This document shows positions 1-10,441 of a stretch of DNA of 64,000 nucleotides, piece after piece (positions within the stretch are counted from its first letter, which is position 1; every line of letters starts with the position of its first letter). The position numbers were made by a program, and so were the translations under genes. The stretch is from Pontederia crassipes. Taxonomy: Eukaryota; Streptophyta; Magnoliopsida; Commelinales; Pontederiaceae. The DNA lies in the NCBI GenBank assembly GCA_030549335.1, contig CM060189.1, positions 32,077,001-32,141,000 on the forward strand. The letters run 5' to 3'. The notes below the pieces were generated by a model, which did not search any database, was not told the DNA's origin, and worked only from the letters and a program-made list of their open reading frames with translations.

Positions 1-475
1 AAATAGAGACAAAATAAACTGATGTTTTTTATTAAATGGAAACCAGATATATTTTTTTAACCCAGTTAATATCCCTAACATTTCAAAATAAACATAAATT
101 TTTATTACAATTCAATTGAAATCCTAACCTCTTGAAATTGGAATTTGAATTATGAAATTAAGAGGAAAATAGTTATTTATTATGTTTATAATAAGACTAA
201 TATCTAAAAAATTGATGAGCATAGTTCTAAAGAGAAACTTAATGGAAAATTTATAATTGAGCTTGAAATTTCATAGTTTATTTTTGGATTTCATTAGACT
301 CCTAGAATTCTAAAATCTTTAAAAGTTAGTAGAATTATACAAAGAGAATAGACCAATGCCAACTTTTAAGATGACAAAGGTCTTATATAGTGAAAAGTGG
401 GCTCTAGGTCAAAGTGTGGATAGGCATTGTGACTATCCAATCGTCAATCAAGAGTTTGATAATCACTTAAATATA
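1..475. other. AT-rich non-coding flank, related to 20150-20430
   Basis: No gene seen. About 110-360 aligns by eye with 20150-20430, including shared text around 'tagtttatttttggatt', so the two stretches are old duplicates. This extends the duplicated block seen further on. Confidence 0.5.
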
Positions 476-1454
476 GAGTAAATCATTTCAAACGCCCTTT
501 AACTTTGGGCACTTTTCTAGTGTTATCATCCAACTTCATTTTATAATCGGACTGTCCTTCATCTTTTAACTTGTTTCATCAGATGCTCTTTTCACCTACG
601 ATCACCCGTCTCTCGATCACCTTGCCGACATGACGCCTAGGCGACAATCTTCTCTCTCCTCCATGCAAGTAATTTGTTGACGTGGTAACATTAAAAAAAA
701 TAAAAAGGGGCATCCTCCTTTGCCGGGGAGGGGCGCTCCCTCTTTTCGCCGGCACGTAAGCAAGAGTAAAGGGGTTGCCCCCTCCTTTCAGCCTTCCAAC
801 TTTTCCAGTGCACTTGATGATACGAAGAGTTATCAAAGCCTGCAGAACTCTGAGTAACGCCTGCATGTTTGCCGGCGAGGTCATAAAGTGGGGCGAGGCC
901 CCCCGTCCCGCGCGTCAAGGACGAGAGGGGGGGGGGGGGAGGGGGAGGGGTGGCTCGTCCCCTCTTCAACCTCGTCGGCTCACCAGCGAGGTCACGGAGG
1001 GGGGAGAGACCCCCTATGAGGAGAAGGGGGGCCTCGTTCACTCTTCTCGTGCGTCGGCGAGGAGAAGGGGGCCTCGACCCCTTCTGCGCTCATCGACGAG
1101 GTCGCAGATGGGGGGCGAGGCCTCCCTTTCCCGCGTGTTGGGAGGGGGGGAAGGGAAGCCCCCCTCCCGCGCGTCGGCGAGGCTCACTAGTGAGGTCGCA
1201 GAGCCCCCCCATAATCCTTATCCCCTTTTTAATTATTATTATTATTTTAATATTACCATGTCGGCAAATTGATTATGTGGAGGAGAGAGAAGATGCCACG
1301 TCAACAATGCGACTTGAAAATGGTCTATAACCGGTGAAAAGGGTATTTGATGAAATAAGTCAAAAGATGGAGGATAGCTATGTTACAAAATGAAGTTGAA
1401 GGATAACGTTGGAGAAAACATCAAAGTTGGAGGATATTTGGTGTAATTTACCCT
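476..1454. mobile_element. Fold-back (long inverted repeat) element with GC-rich core
   Basis: The outer 200 or so bases at each end are imperfect inverted copies: the left arm reads 'gagtaaatcatttc' and the reverse complement of the right end reads 'gggtaaattacacc'. The match continues through 'atccaacttcattttata'. Flanks 467-475 (ttaaatata) and 1455-1463 (ttaaacata) match at 8 of 9 bases, which fits a Mutator-type 9-bp target duplication. The core (700-1210) is very GC-rich and built from degenerate repeats of a gag(g)-rich unit. ORFs there in several frames are low-complexity Arg/Pro/Gly strings and are not taken as genes. Confidence 0.6.
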
Positions 1455-2249
1455 TTAAACATATGGATTTATAAGCTTGATCCCGACTGCCAACTTTAAA
1501 CACAATAAATGGGTGATGCTATTAACTTCGGGCCGGACCAGCTGGCCTGCTTATCTATGAATCATAATGAAACTTGGTCATGCCAATGTTGGAAATTGTA
1601 AAAATAATTGGATCAAATTGACCTAGATCGAATCATCGAAAATTCTCGGACAAACATTTTTTCCTAAGCACCATTCAATAACAATTCATTTCTTGGACAT
1701 TTTATTATTGTGTAAGGCATTTTTAGAAAAGACAATTTCTAAGCCTAAAATCAGGATAAATTTCACTAAATATCCTTCGACTTTACTACTTTTCTAACAC
1801 CATCCTCCAACATTACTTTGTAATGAGACCATCCTCCAACTAATGACTTATTTCATCAAATATTCTTTCGATCGAGAATAGTTTATTTCCCAATCATTTT
1901 TGTTGATATGACATTATTTTAAAATAAAAATATATGAAACATTAAAATAATCTAAAAATTTATAAAATAATTTTTTTAAAAAAAGAGGGGCGCATGCCCC
2001 CGTCTCCCTTAAGTTTCCTCTCCTCTCCAAATGCCGAAGAGGAAGGGGTGTGACGACCCCACACGTAGAGAAGGGGGAGGGGCGCCGCCCCCTCCCTATC
2101 TCCTCTTTGGCACAAAAAGAAAAGGGAGGGGGCAGGTGCCCCTCCCCCTTTGTGTCGTGCGCACAGAGGTGGAGGTGCCCCCTCCTCTTTTATTCGGCGC
2201 CAAAAAGTAGAGGGTGAGAAGCATCGCGTGTCACGGATGTATTTCAATT

Positions 2250-5000
2250 AGAGCATAATGATTACAAACATCATTTTTGTATTTCAATTAGAGGGTGACG
2301 TACTCTATAAACGTCATTTCTGTATAATCATGCATTTAATTAACATATTAAGTTAATTTGAATGTTTATTTAGTGATATTTATACATAGTAATTAATATT
2401 TCAATTAGAGCATAATGATTACTTAATTATTGATAAACTTTATAAAACAATTACATAAGGTTATTAGGAATAAATTGTAAAATTTTTAAACATTATAATA
2501 TATATGTTTAAATAAGATTAAGTAAGCTTAATTAAGGTTAAAACACTTAGTTATGATAAAAAAATGTGATTAGCCATCACTTAAGTTCCAAGCGAACAGC
2601 TGTTTAAAGGAATATTTTTTTTCAAACCACCTTACGCCATTAGAAAATTCTGAAAATAATATATAAGTCACTTAACATTATCTTTTTACGATCGAAAAAT
2701 TATCAGAGGCAGAACTCAAATGAATTGGACTGGGGAAATTCAGGAACATAGGTTGTTCAAGTTGAGTTCTTGATCCAAAAATTTTCCTTCTGATTGAGAG
2801 GATCCCTCCTTCGTGATTACCAAACCATAAATTAAGCACTTTTGTCTGGTTAATCCATTTGAGTTAATTTCATGTCCCATGGAATCACCTAAAAAGGAGT
2901 TTTATAGAGGAAGTTATGAACTTAGCTTCGCTAGTCACTCATTCTGTCCCGAGTCCGGTATAAGTTCAATTTGTAAATTAGGGCATGGTTAAAATAGAGT
3001 GAATTAAGGTTTAAAATTTAGATATGATTAATTAGATATTTCAAGGATTCGGTGAGAAGTGGAATCAGCCTATTTGGACTTGTAGCTTGGGAGAAATGAA
3101 TTTTTCATTTCATAGTGATTCTTTTGTCAGATCCCATGACATGGACATATCACGACCCGAATTAACGATTTTTGTTATAAGACTATACATCGAGTTAAAT
3201 TCTCTAATTTTTATGACAAAATACTAAGGAAGTCTAGTTTTCAGAAAAAAATATGATTATATTTAAATAGACAAGTATGAAGAAACATATAAATTAATCT
3301 TTCAGTGACATACATTCTGCCAAGACACAAACCCTAGGTCAGATTTTTTGAGATGTATATCTTACTCACTTGGACTTAGTTAATAATATTTGGGGATTGG
3401 AAACTTTAGTATATCTTTTTAATTAATCAAAATCATAAGATTTGCCCATGTGGTTAAGAAGTTATGATTTATTAATTAACAAATATGAAATCTTGAAATA
3501 ACACCTAGTTAAGTTTTGAAGAATTGAAAAGTTTCAAGTGTGAAATAACTTATGAATATAACTGCTTGAAATTAGAAATTGGTATTAGAGGAGATTATAT
3601 GCATTTTAGGGTGCATAAGCATTCATGATCACATTGCATATTACTTTATTAGTAATTGAAAAGTAAAAATACATTATTACTTGTAGGAGAACATCAAGGT
3701 ACAAGTGAAAGAGATGAATTCTAATAAACATTCTTTAAGGGATAAAGTATAAGGTGAGTGGGTAAATTTATAAATAGCAAAATGTATTATGTTAATTCTT
3801 TTATTTATGATATTATTTCAAGTAAAGATTATTATTGTTATTGAAACATATCTTGAGTTAAGAAAGGTATTTATGATATGTTTCAAAGATTTCATATGAG
3901 ATGGAATATCTTTTTGCATCAAAATATTTTCAGGGAACAATGCTTGTGAATTTAAAATAAGTTTACTTGATATTGCTACATGATAGTGATATATTAATTT
4001 GCTATTTAAAACTCTATGTGTACATTGACCATGTTGAACGAAAAAGGTCTTTGTGACCGCATTCGATATACATGAAGCTTTTGGGGCGTATATCGAGTGT
4101 CTTTGCCTTTTGGAGCTGCTCTGCGTGTACGTATTGACTCATAATATGCTCTGCGTATTTGAGAATCATGATTGTGTGACACACGGATATGTATTGACTC
4201 GTGATTTGCTTTACGTATCCGAGTCTCTTGATTGTGAAGCTCTGCTTAACTGTATGACACACAATCATGGAGGGATACGTATTGACCCATGATTTGTTCT
4301 ACATATCCGAGACTCCTGATTATGAAGCTCTGCTTAATTGTATGACACATGATCATGGAGGGGCACGTATTGACTCATGATGGGCATGTGCGATGACACA
4401 TGTGTGGAGATTAATTATGAAAATGATGATATCTTGAGTTGCTTTTACTTATGTGAAATTTCATATAATTTGATAATTTATGTTAATAAGTTATGCTTTA
4501 AATGTTTTCTTGTATGGAAAATGTGGTTATGTAAATATTATATACACTCGTATCGTTTCTCTATGTTGTACTTTTATTCCACTCACTTATCAAATAATTG
4601 TTGCTCATAGTACCCATTTTAAATTTTTATACTCGTAAGTTTTCAAATTGAGTCGACTCGGAGTTTATTTTGCTGCACATAGAATATGTCGAGCACACTT
4701 TTATTTTTGAAAGCATGCATGTAATCAATAATTCTAGATGTTGTAATTAAATTTGTGAGGAATTTTTTATAAAGTTGTATAAAATTTGATCCTGTGGGGT
4801 TATATGTGAAATGGTTTGTGAGGCAATAGTGATAATGTATGAATGTCATGTCTTGTAATTTTTATTTAAACTTTGATGAATATATATATGCATCTTTTGT
4901 ATGTATTGACAAATAACATAAGATAATTAAGGGATGAAGGTTTTGACGATTTTACTTTTAGAACTACTAAACATAATTAAGATTATGATAATTGAGATTA
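2250..5000. other. AT-rich centre of the fold-back element, LTR-like in style
   Basis: No conserved coding sequence seen on either strand. Short direct repeats of 'tttcaattagag' occur at 2240-2410. The stretch 3700-4850 reads like plant retrotransposon LTR DNA (a 'gtgagtgggtaaat' phrase and a tandem array), but no ends or primer site were found. Confidence 0.35.
4131..4390. repeat. Imperfect tandem repeat, 88-bp period
   Basis: The phrase 'gtattgac(t/c)c' recurs at 4131, 4191, 4279 and 4367, with spacings of 60, 88 and 88 bp. Between occurrences, 'tccgag(t/a)ctc' and 'gaagctctgcttaa' recur in register. The short ORFs at 4014-4292 come from this repeat. Confidence 0.7.
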
Positions 5001-5525
5001 GAACTTACTGAATTAGGTGTGACATCACGCCTCTCTCCTTCTATTCTCCGGAGCGGAGCGGAGAAGAGAGGGGGAAAGGGGAGGCGCCCCCTCCCTCTCT
5101 CTTCTCGTGCGTGGAGAAAAGAGGGGAAGGACCCCTCCCCCTTTGCGCACATGTGATCTGCGTGTAGAGGGGAGGGGGCCGCCCCACTTCCCTTCTCTCC
5201 GCGCCCCCTCTTATTTGGCATCAAAGAGGGGAGGGCAAGGGGACAATCGCTCCCTCTCCTCTCCCTCTGTCGATCGACTTAATCGGACGAAGAGGGATAG
5301 AGTGCACACACCTCCTCTTTTTTATATTTTTTTGTTAGTTTTAATGTTATATATATTTTTATTTTAAAATAATGACACATTAGCAAAAGAATAAAAAAAT
5401 TGATTAGATCGAAAGGGTATTTAGTGAAATAAGTCATTAGTTGGAGGATAATATGATTACAAAATAAAGTTGAAAAATAGAATTGAAAAATGGGTAAAGT
5501 CGGAGGGTATTTGATTAAATTTACC

Positions 5526-5871
5526 AAAAAGACCATTTGATTGGTGGCTCAGAAAAAAAAAAGGGATTTTAGCTTCTTGGCCTGTAGATTGACCTTCATA
5601 CGTTCTCTAGTGTGGTGTCAACGCTTAGTAGGAAGAAGGATAACAATAGGGGTGTAAGAAAAACTCGACAAACCTGAAAATTTTATCTGACTCGAAAAAA
5701 TTGAAAATTAGGGACCTAATATGATTTACTGTGGTTTTTTATAAATTAAAAACCGCACGCTAAAATTAGAGCCCTACCCGAAAAGAACGTAGGGACCGGT
5801 GGAACCCATTTTTATTTATAATTTTTCATTTATGTAATTAATTCATAAGTTAGCCATTTTTTTATTATAGA
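5526..5871. other. Spacer with no recognised feature
   Basis: Intergenic AT-rich sequence between the fold-back element and a CACTA element. Nothing recognised. Confidence 0.4.
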
Positions 5872-7125
5872 CACTACAAGAAAAATCGATTTTTCTGACG
5901 GTCACAATTGTTAGAAATTTTGCGAAATCCATCGAAAAATAAAGTTTCCGACGGTCATGACCGTCGAAAAATACCAACAGTCGCAACCATAAAAAAATTC
6001 CGATGGTGGCAACCCAAAAGTTTTGGGTTGTGAATTTTTTTGGACGGCCTAAGCCGTCTGAGATAACGTATAAAATAATTAAAATATTGGCTGCCAGCGG
6101 CCGTTCCAAGCCGCGCACGGCTGTTACAGGCCGCCAGACGGCCAAACCGCGTGCGGCCGATCTGCCGCGAGGCACCCGTTCCAGACCGCGCACGGCCGAG
6201 TCATGCCGCCAGCGCGAGTAAGAGAGGGTCGCCGGCCACGAGCGAGAGCGAGCGAGCGAGAGCGAGAGAGAGAGAGAGAGGGTTGCCGGGAGGATCGTCC
6301 AATCGTCGTCGTCCAGGACGAAAGTCGTCGCGCCGCACTACGCCGTGCCGATGACGGAGAGAGAGAGGAGATAGAGAAAGAGGTGGAGAGAGTAGAGGAA
6401 AAATAATGGAGGGATGTAGAACGTGAATAAATAGGCGGAAAAAGAGAGTGGAGAGCGAGAAAAGAAAAAAAAGGCTGGAAGTGTGACAAGATTATTTTTT
6501 AATTACCAACGATTTTGACCGTCGTAAAAATTTAATAATAAAATATTATTTTTTCGTTACCGACGGTTCAGATCGTCAAAACTTTTGACGATCCGAAATG
6601 TCGGTAATTATAATAATAAAATATTAATTATATTATATATTATGATATATAAGATTATAATATTTAATTATTTTTACGATTATCGATGGTCCGGACTGTT
6701 GGAACTTCCAAAGGAATATTATGATATATAAGATTATAATATTTAATTATTTTTATGATTATCGACGGTTCAGACCGTCGAAACTTTCGACGGTCTGAAC
6801 TGTCGATAATTATAATAATAAAATATAATTATATTATATATTATGATATATAAGATTATAATATTTAATTATTTTTACAGTTACCGATGGTTCAGACCGT
6901 CGGAACTTGCGACGGATGGGGCGCCGTAAAAAATCTCGACGGTTCCAAACTATCAAAAAATAAAATAATAATATAATAAATTTCATAATTTATTTTGTTA
7001 TTTGCGATGGTCAGGACCTCGAAAATTCCGACGGATTGCTATTTGTCTCAAAATCCATCGCAAATTATGAAGGATTTCTTTTCGTCGGAAATTGTCCGTC
7101 GAAAAATCTCAACTTTCTTGTAATG
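5872..7125. mobile_element. Non-autonomous CACTA (En/Spm) element with 3-bp target duplication
   Basis: The left end is CACTACAAGAAAAA and the right end is the inverse (ttcttgtaatg, one change). The 3-bp flanks are identical: 'aga' at 5869-5871 and 7126-7128, the expected CACTA target duplication. Subterminal zones are packed with short motifs in both orientations (gacggt...accgtcg), the typical transposase-binding pattern of this family. The centre (6090-6300) is GC-rich and holds a (GA)n run near 6256-6280. No transposase was found, so the element must be mobilised in trans. Core ORFs are low complexity. Confidence 0.85.
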
Positions 7126-7600
7126 AGATATAATACTTTTTTCTATAAAATCTCATACTTTTTTTATCACATTATCAAACTTTAATTTGACGACTTTTAA
7201 ATATTAGTAGTATATTGTATAGATAATATAAAATTAAATAGTCTTTATGTTAACTTTAATTTAATATATATATTTAAATATAATTATACAAAAGTGGGAA
7301 CTCGAAAAAATCACCTGAAAAAATTGACCCATTAAATAGTGATTTTTATTTTTTAAAATAATTCTACAATGATTTATTTAATTTAAAAAATCGATTCGAA
7401 AAGTAACGGATGATTTTTTTTACCCAAAATATGACCGGACCAGAACTACTTTCACTCCTAGATTACAAAATTTAATCAAACAATACATTAGTTGCTTGCG
7501 TGATCATCTCACCATTATCTACTTTTTTATTTTGGAGGAAAAGAATTCTATTTTGTTGCTTTACAAATTGGGCGGAACCCTTAGACCCTTGCAAATTAAG
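7126..7600. other. AT-rich spacer
   Basis: No coding sequence or repeat structure recognised between the CACTA element and the duplicated block. Confidence 0.4.
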
Positions 7601-8549
7601 GTGAATGGAAAATAACATTCTATGGAAAGCAACGACAGCACCAGGCAAACCTAAACTTACAATTCCCTTTATTTTTGTTCTTTACTTTCGGTTCTCTCAT
7701 ATTTCTTTTCATTTATATGACCAAATGAATTCCGAACTGGTGCGAGGCCTTCGTTATTTGGCTAAGTATGTTGTTATAATACTAATCACTTTGATTATTG
7801 TGAACAGTTATATAAAGCAATTACTAATTAGTTTGCTGTTGTAAAATAATAAATGTTAAATAATTGTCAGTTATTTTTTAATTCTTAGGAATATAGAAAA
7901 TACTTCTAATAGTGCATTTATTTATCAATCCAATGTTTTTTATATATAAATCCAATTAGTTTTTAAGATATAAAAAGGAAAAAATATTTAGTATGAAGAT
8001 ACAATAGATAACACAAAGAGCAAAAAAAAAAGATTTTTAAATTTTCTTTTATTTATCTATTTCTTGCATCAGCATTCGCACCATTGTCGACGTGACTTTG
8101 GTGAAAAAGAATACGGTTTTGTGGCTTTGTAAATTGTGATGAATCCGCAAGAATTATTAATTAGTTTCTTATTCCAGTCTAATAAATTCTTAAGAATTTA
8201 TTTTATTAAATTGTGATGAAATAATTCTTATTTATTTTATTAATTCTTAAGAATAGAAAAAATGGTTCTAGTAGTACATTTATTTGTCAATTCAATGTTT
8301 TTTTTTCTTCTTAGAGAATTAGTTAAAGATATACAAAGTAAAAACTATTCAGTACGAAAAATATAACAGTTAAGTAAAAGAACCCCCAAAAAATATTCTT
8401 CTAAATTAAAAATAAGCATCTCTTAAATGTAACACACACGTGTTATGAACAGTTCACCGTAAATCGTGTGATATTAATAGTACTACGCTGGCAAATCGAT
8501 CGTACAGTTACAGAAAATTCTAACTAGCTAGACGTTCATCATAAATCCA

Positions 8550-8935
8550 TGGTACAAGAAAATTGGGATAGGCCGGCGAAAAAATAGACGGTCATTGGAA
8601 AATTCTGATGGCCGTCTGGAGATTCCGACGGGTATGGCCACCAACGACGACGGTTGCGGTCGTCGAAAAATTCCGACAATGAAGACCGTCAGAAGTTCCG
8701 ACTGGTGCAGCCGTCGAAAAATTCCTCCGACGGCGGCAACCGTCGAAGGTTCGGACAGGTGCAACGATCGGAAGTTCTAACGATTTTTTCTAACTCGTCG
8801 AATATAAGTTTGCAACGACTATTTTTTCAACGGATCGTATTCGTTGAAAAATCCATCGAAAACTTCATTTTCTAACTGATTTCGCAAAATTTGCGACGGT
8901 CATGTCGGTTGAAAAAATCAATTTTTCTTATAGTG
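8550..8935. mobile_element. Short CACTA-derived MITE inside copy A
   Basis: The right end is the inverse of CACTATAAGAAAAA. The left end is decayed (tggtacaagaaaa). The interior is mostly alternating 'cgacggt' and 'accgtcg' motifs like those of the larger CACTA elements here. The 3-bp flanks are 'cca' and 'tca' (2 of 3 match). Copy C (about 28225-28250) has the two flanks directly joined, so it is an empty site. Confidence 0.7.
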
Positions 8936-9568
8936 TCAGACTTTAAATTCGTCCTTAGCTTAGATCCTCCCAACTTTTGTGTCAACTTTCGTCCTTAGAT
9001 CAGCACTCGTTACCGGGAAAAAAGTAGCAGTAAAAGTTATTTGTTGATTAATATAAGGTTGAATTAGCTTGATATCCCCCTCCATTGGTTGTCATCTTTA
9101 TTATGTTTATAAACGATGACAAGAAGCCTATTACAAATTGAATTGTTACTTTTTTTTTAAAAAAAAGGCGAGCCTTCATTTAAAAAAATGTTAAATCGGG
9201 TATAATAGCTCTTAATATGTGATCGAATACTCAAAAAAAGAGAAAAATGGAGGGTTTATATGTGAACACTCATAAGATAGGTTAATTACTTTGCTATTAA
9301 TATTTTATTCGAATGTTAAATTATAGATAAATTAGTATATTTTTAATGTAGTTTAATTTTTCAATATAATTGCACAATCATTGCAGAAATGAGAACGTTA
9401 TTTATTAGATTTTTTAAACATAATTCCGACATTCCTGCCTAATATGTAATCTCAGTACCTCCACGAATCAATCAAAATTTAAGATTCAACTTTCACTGTA
9501 ATATATATATGTTCTTAATCCTGCAACAAACCCTAAAACATCTTTTGGTATTAAACTAAGACTACAAA

Positions 9569-9796
9569 TTAGTTCAGACGTTTGGCGAACTTGATGTCCA
9601 TCCCGGAGACGGAGACATGAAACACCATGGCGCAGGTGGGCGTCCAGACGTCGACCATGTGCTCCACGGTCTCAGTGGACGCCTCGTAGTAGCTCTCCCC
9701 TCCAGCGGCGTCACGCTCATGACCTTCCTCTTCATCGGTGCTGCTACCCGTGAGGAGGATGTCGTCGACCTCGACGCAGGTGAAGCTGAGAGACAT
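9569..9796 (-). CDS. Small unrecognised protein, copy A (75 aa, internally shortened)
   Basis: I do not recognise this family. The start is set at 9796 (MSLSF) rather than the longer in-frame ATG at 9913, because a TATA-like box lies at 9924-9931, leaving only about ten bases to the upstream ATG. The matching start is used in copy B (23644). The C-terminal part (from GESYYEAS through VDVWTPTC to KFAKRLN) is nearly identical to copy B. About 34 internal residues, mostly acidic and Pro/Lys-rich, are missing after DDILLTG, replaced by a short different stretch. The ORF is GC-rich in AT-rich surroundings. No signal peptide or membrane segment is seen. It could be a functional short paralogue, a decayed copy, or part of a transposon cargo. 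Confidence 0.45.
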   Translation of the reverse strand: MSLSFTCVEVDDILLTGSSTDEEEGHERDAAGGESYYEASTETVEHMVDVWTPTCAMVFHVSVSGMDIKFAKRLN

Positions 9797-9923
9797 TCTA
9801 TCTAAAAGTAGCGCGAAGTGACGGTCGATGAGGATTGGATTGCAGCAGCTGATCGACGAAGAAGCCGGAAGAGGATTATGACAGTGGGTGCAAGAGAATG
9901 ATGTCGGGGTCATCAGTCATGGA

Positions 9924-9931
9924 TTTATATA
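9924..9931 (-). promoter_or_regulatory. TATA-like box of small ORF copy A
   Basis: 'tatataaa' on the minus strand, about 128 bp upstream of the chosen start codon. It is conserved at the same place in copy B (23769-23776). Confidence 0.5.
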
Positions 9932-10270
9932 GGAGCTGAAGTCTTCATGTAGTGTGGCGATTCGGAATTCGACTCCGAGTAGGATTAATGGATGCTAATT
10001 CATCTGCAGATACATATGGCTACTCATAGTCGGATTAGGATTAGAACCAGATCACTGTTAGGAATTGGACGAAGACGTCGATGGCGGGATCACTGCAGGG
10101 AAAAAAAAATCTATAAAAAATATGAAAGTGAGAGCCAAAGTAGTAATTTTACATTGGAGACCGTTGCCCGAAGCAGCGCCCGCGGAGACGACGAGGCACA
10201 AAATGAAGAAAAGAGCAAGGAAAAAGTTGCCTGAAGGTTTTTGTTTCCAAAAAAATATTGTATTTTAATT

Positions 10271-10441
10271 TTTTATTTCCTTAATAATATATATATATAT
10301 ATATTGTCACAAATACAAGAATTCTAATTTTAAGTAAGTAAATTATGTTTTATTTTTTGGAATATATTTTGTGTTAGTAATAATAAATGTTATATGAAAG
10401 AGGTTAAGCCTATTAAATTTAGTTTTTTTATATAGCATATG
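10271..10441. other. AT-rich spacer ending in the retrotransposon target site
   Basis: Contains a short (TA)n run near 10288-10306. The last five bases (10437-10441, atatg) are the left target duplication of the gypsy element. 10434-10441 also forms the left part of a SINE target duplication. Confidence 0.6.

Larger units (their letters stand above)
1755..5525. mobile_element. Large fold-back element, same family as 476-1454
   Basis: The left arm (1755-2230) and right arm (about 5020-5525) are inverted copies. Both share 'tcctccaactaatgactt', 'cattattttaaaataaaa' and a GC-rich inner part. The outer ends are 'gataaattt' and the reverse complement of 'aaatttacc'. The arms resemble those of 476-1454, so this is the same family with a 2.8-kb AT-rich centre. 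No convincing target duplication was found. The low-complexity ORFs in the arms (for example 5107-5367) are not treated as genes. Confidence 0.55.
7620..10270. repeat. Segmental duplication, copy A
   Basis: Homologous to 22440-23910 (copy B) and partly to 28120-28620 (copy C). Shared anchors include 'cagcaccaggcaaacc', 'acttttgtgtc', 'gatgacaagaa', the small ORF and its promoter, and 'cattggagaccg'. Copy A is the longest version, interrupted by a CACTA insertion at 8550-8935. Copy B lacks roughly 8530-9220 of copy A. Copy C keeps that part but lacks the small ORF. Confidence 0.75.

Noticed and set aside
579..1330. Four overlapping ORFs on both strands
   Set aside because: They lie in GC-rich degenerate repeats of a fold-back element. 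The products are low-complexity Arg/Pro/Gly and no frame is favoured.
4014..4292. Paired ORFs on opposite strands at 4.0-4.3 kb
   Set aside because: They fall in the 88-bp tandem repeat and encode repeated fragments.
6003..6489. ORFs in the core of the CACTA element
   Set aside because: Overlapping frames on both strands in GC-rich and (GA)n repeat DNA, with no domain.
9617..9805. Plus-strand ORF opposite small ORF copy A
   Set aside because: Antisense shadow. The minus frame is the one with a conserved start, TATA box and C-terminus in copy B.
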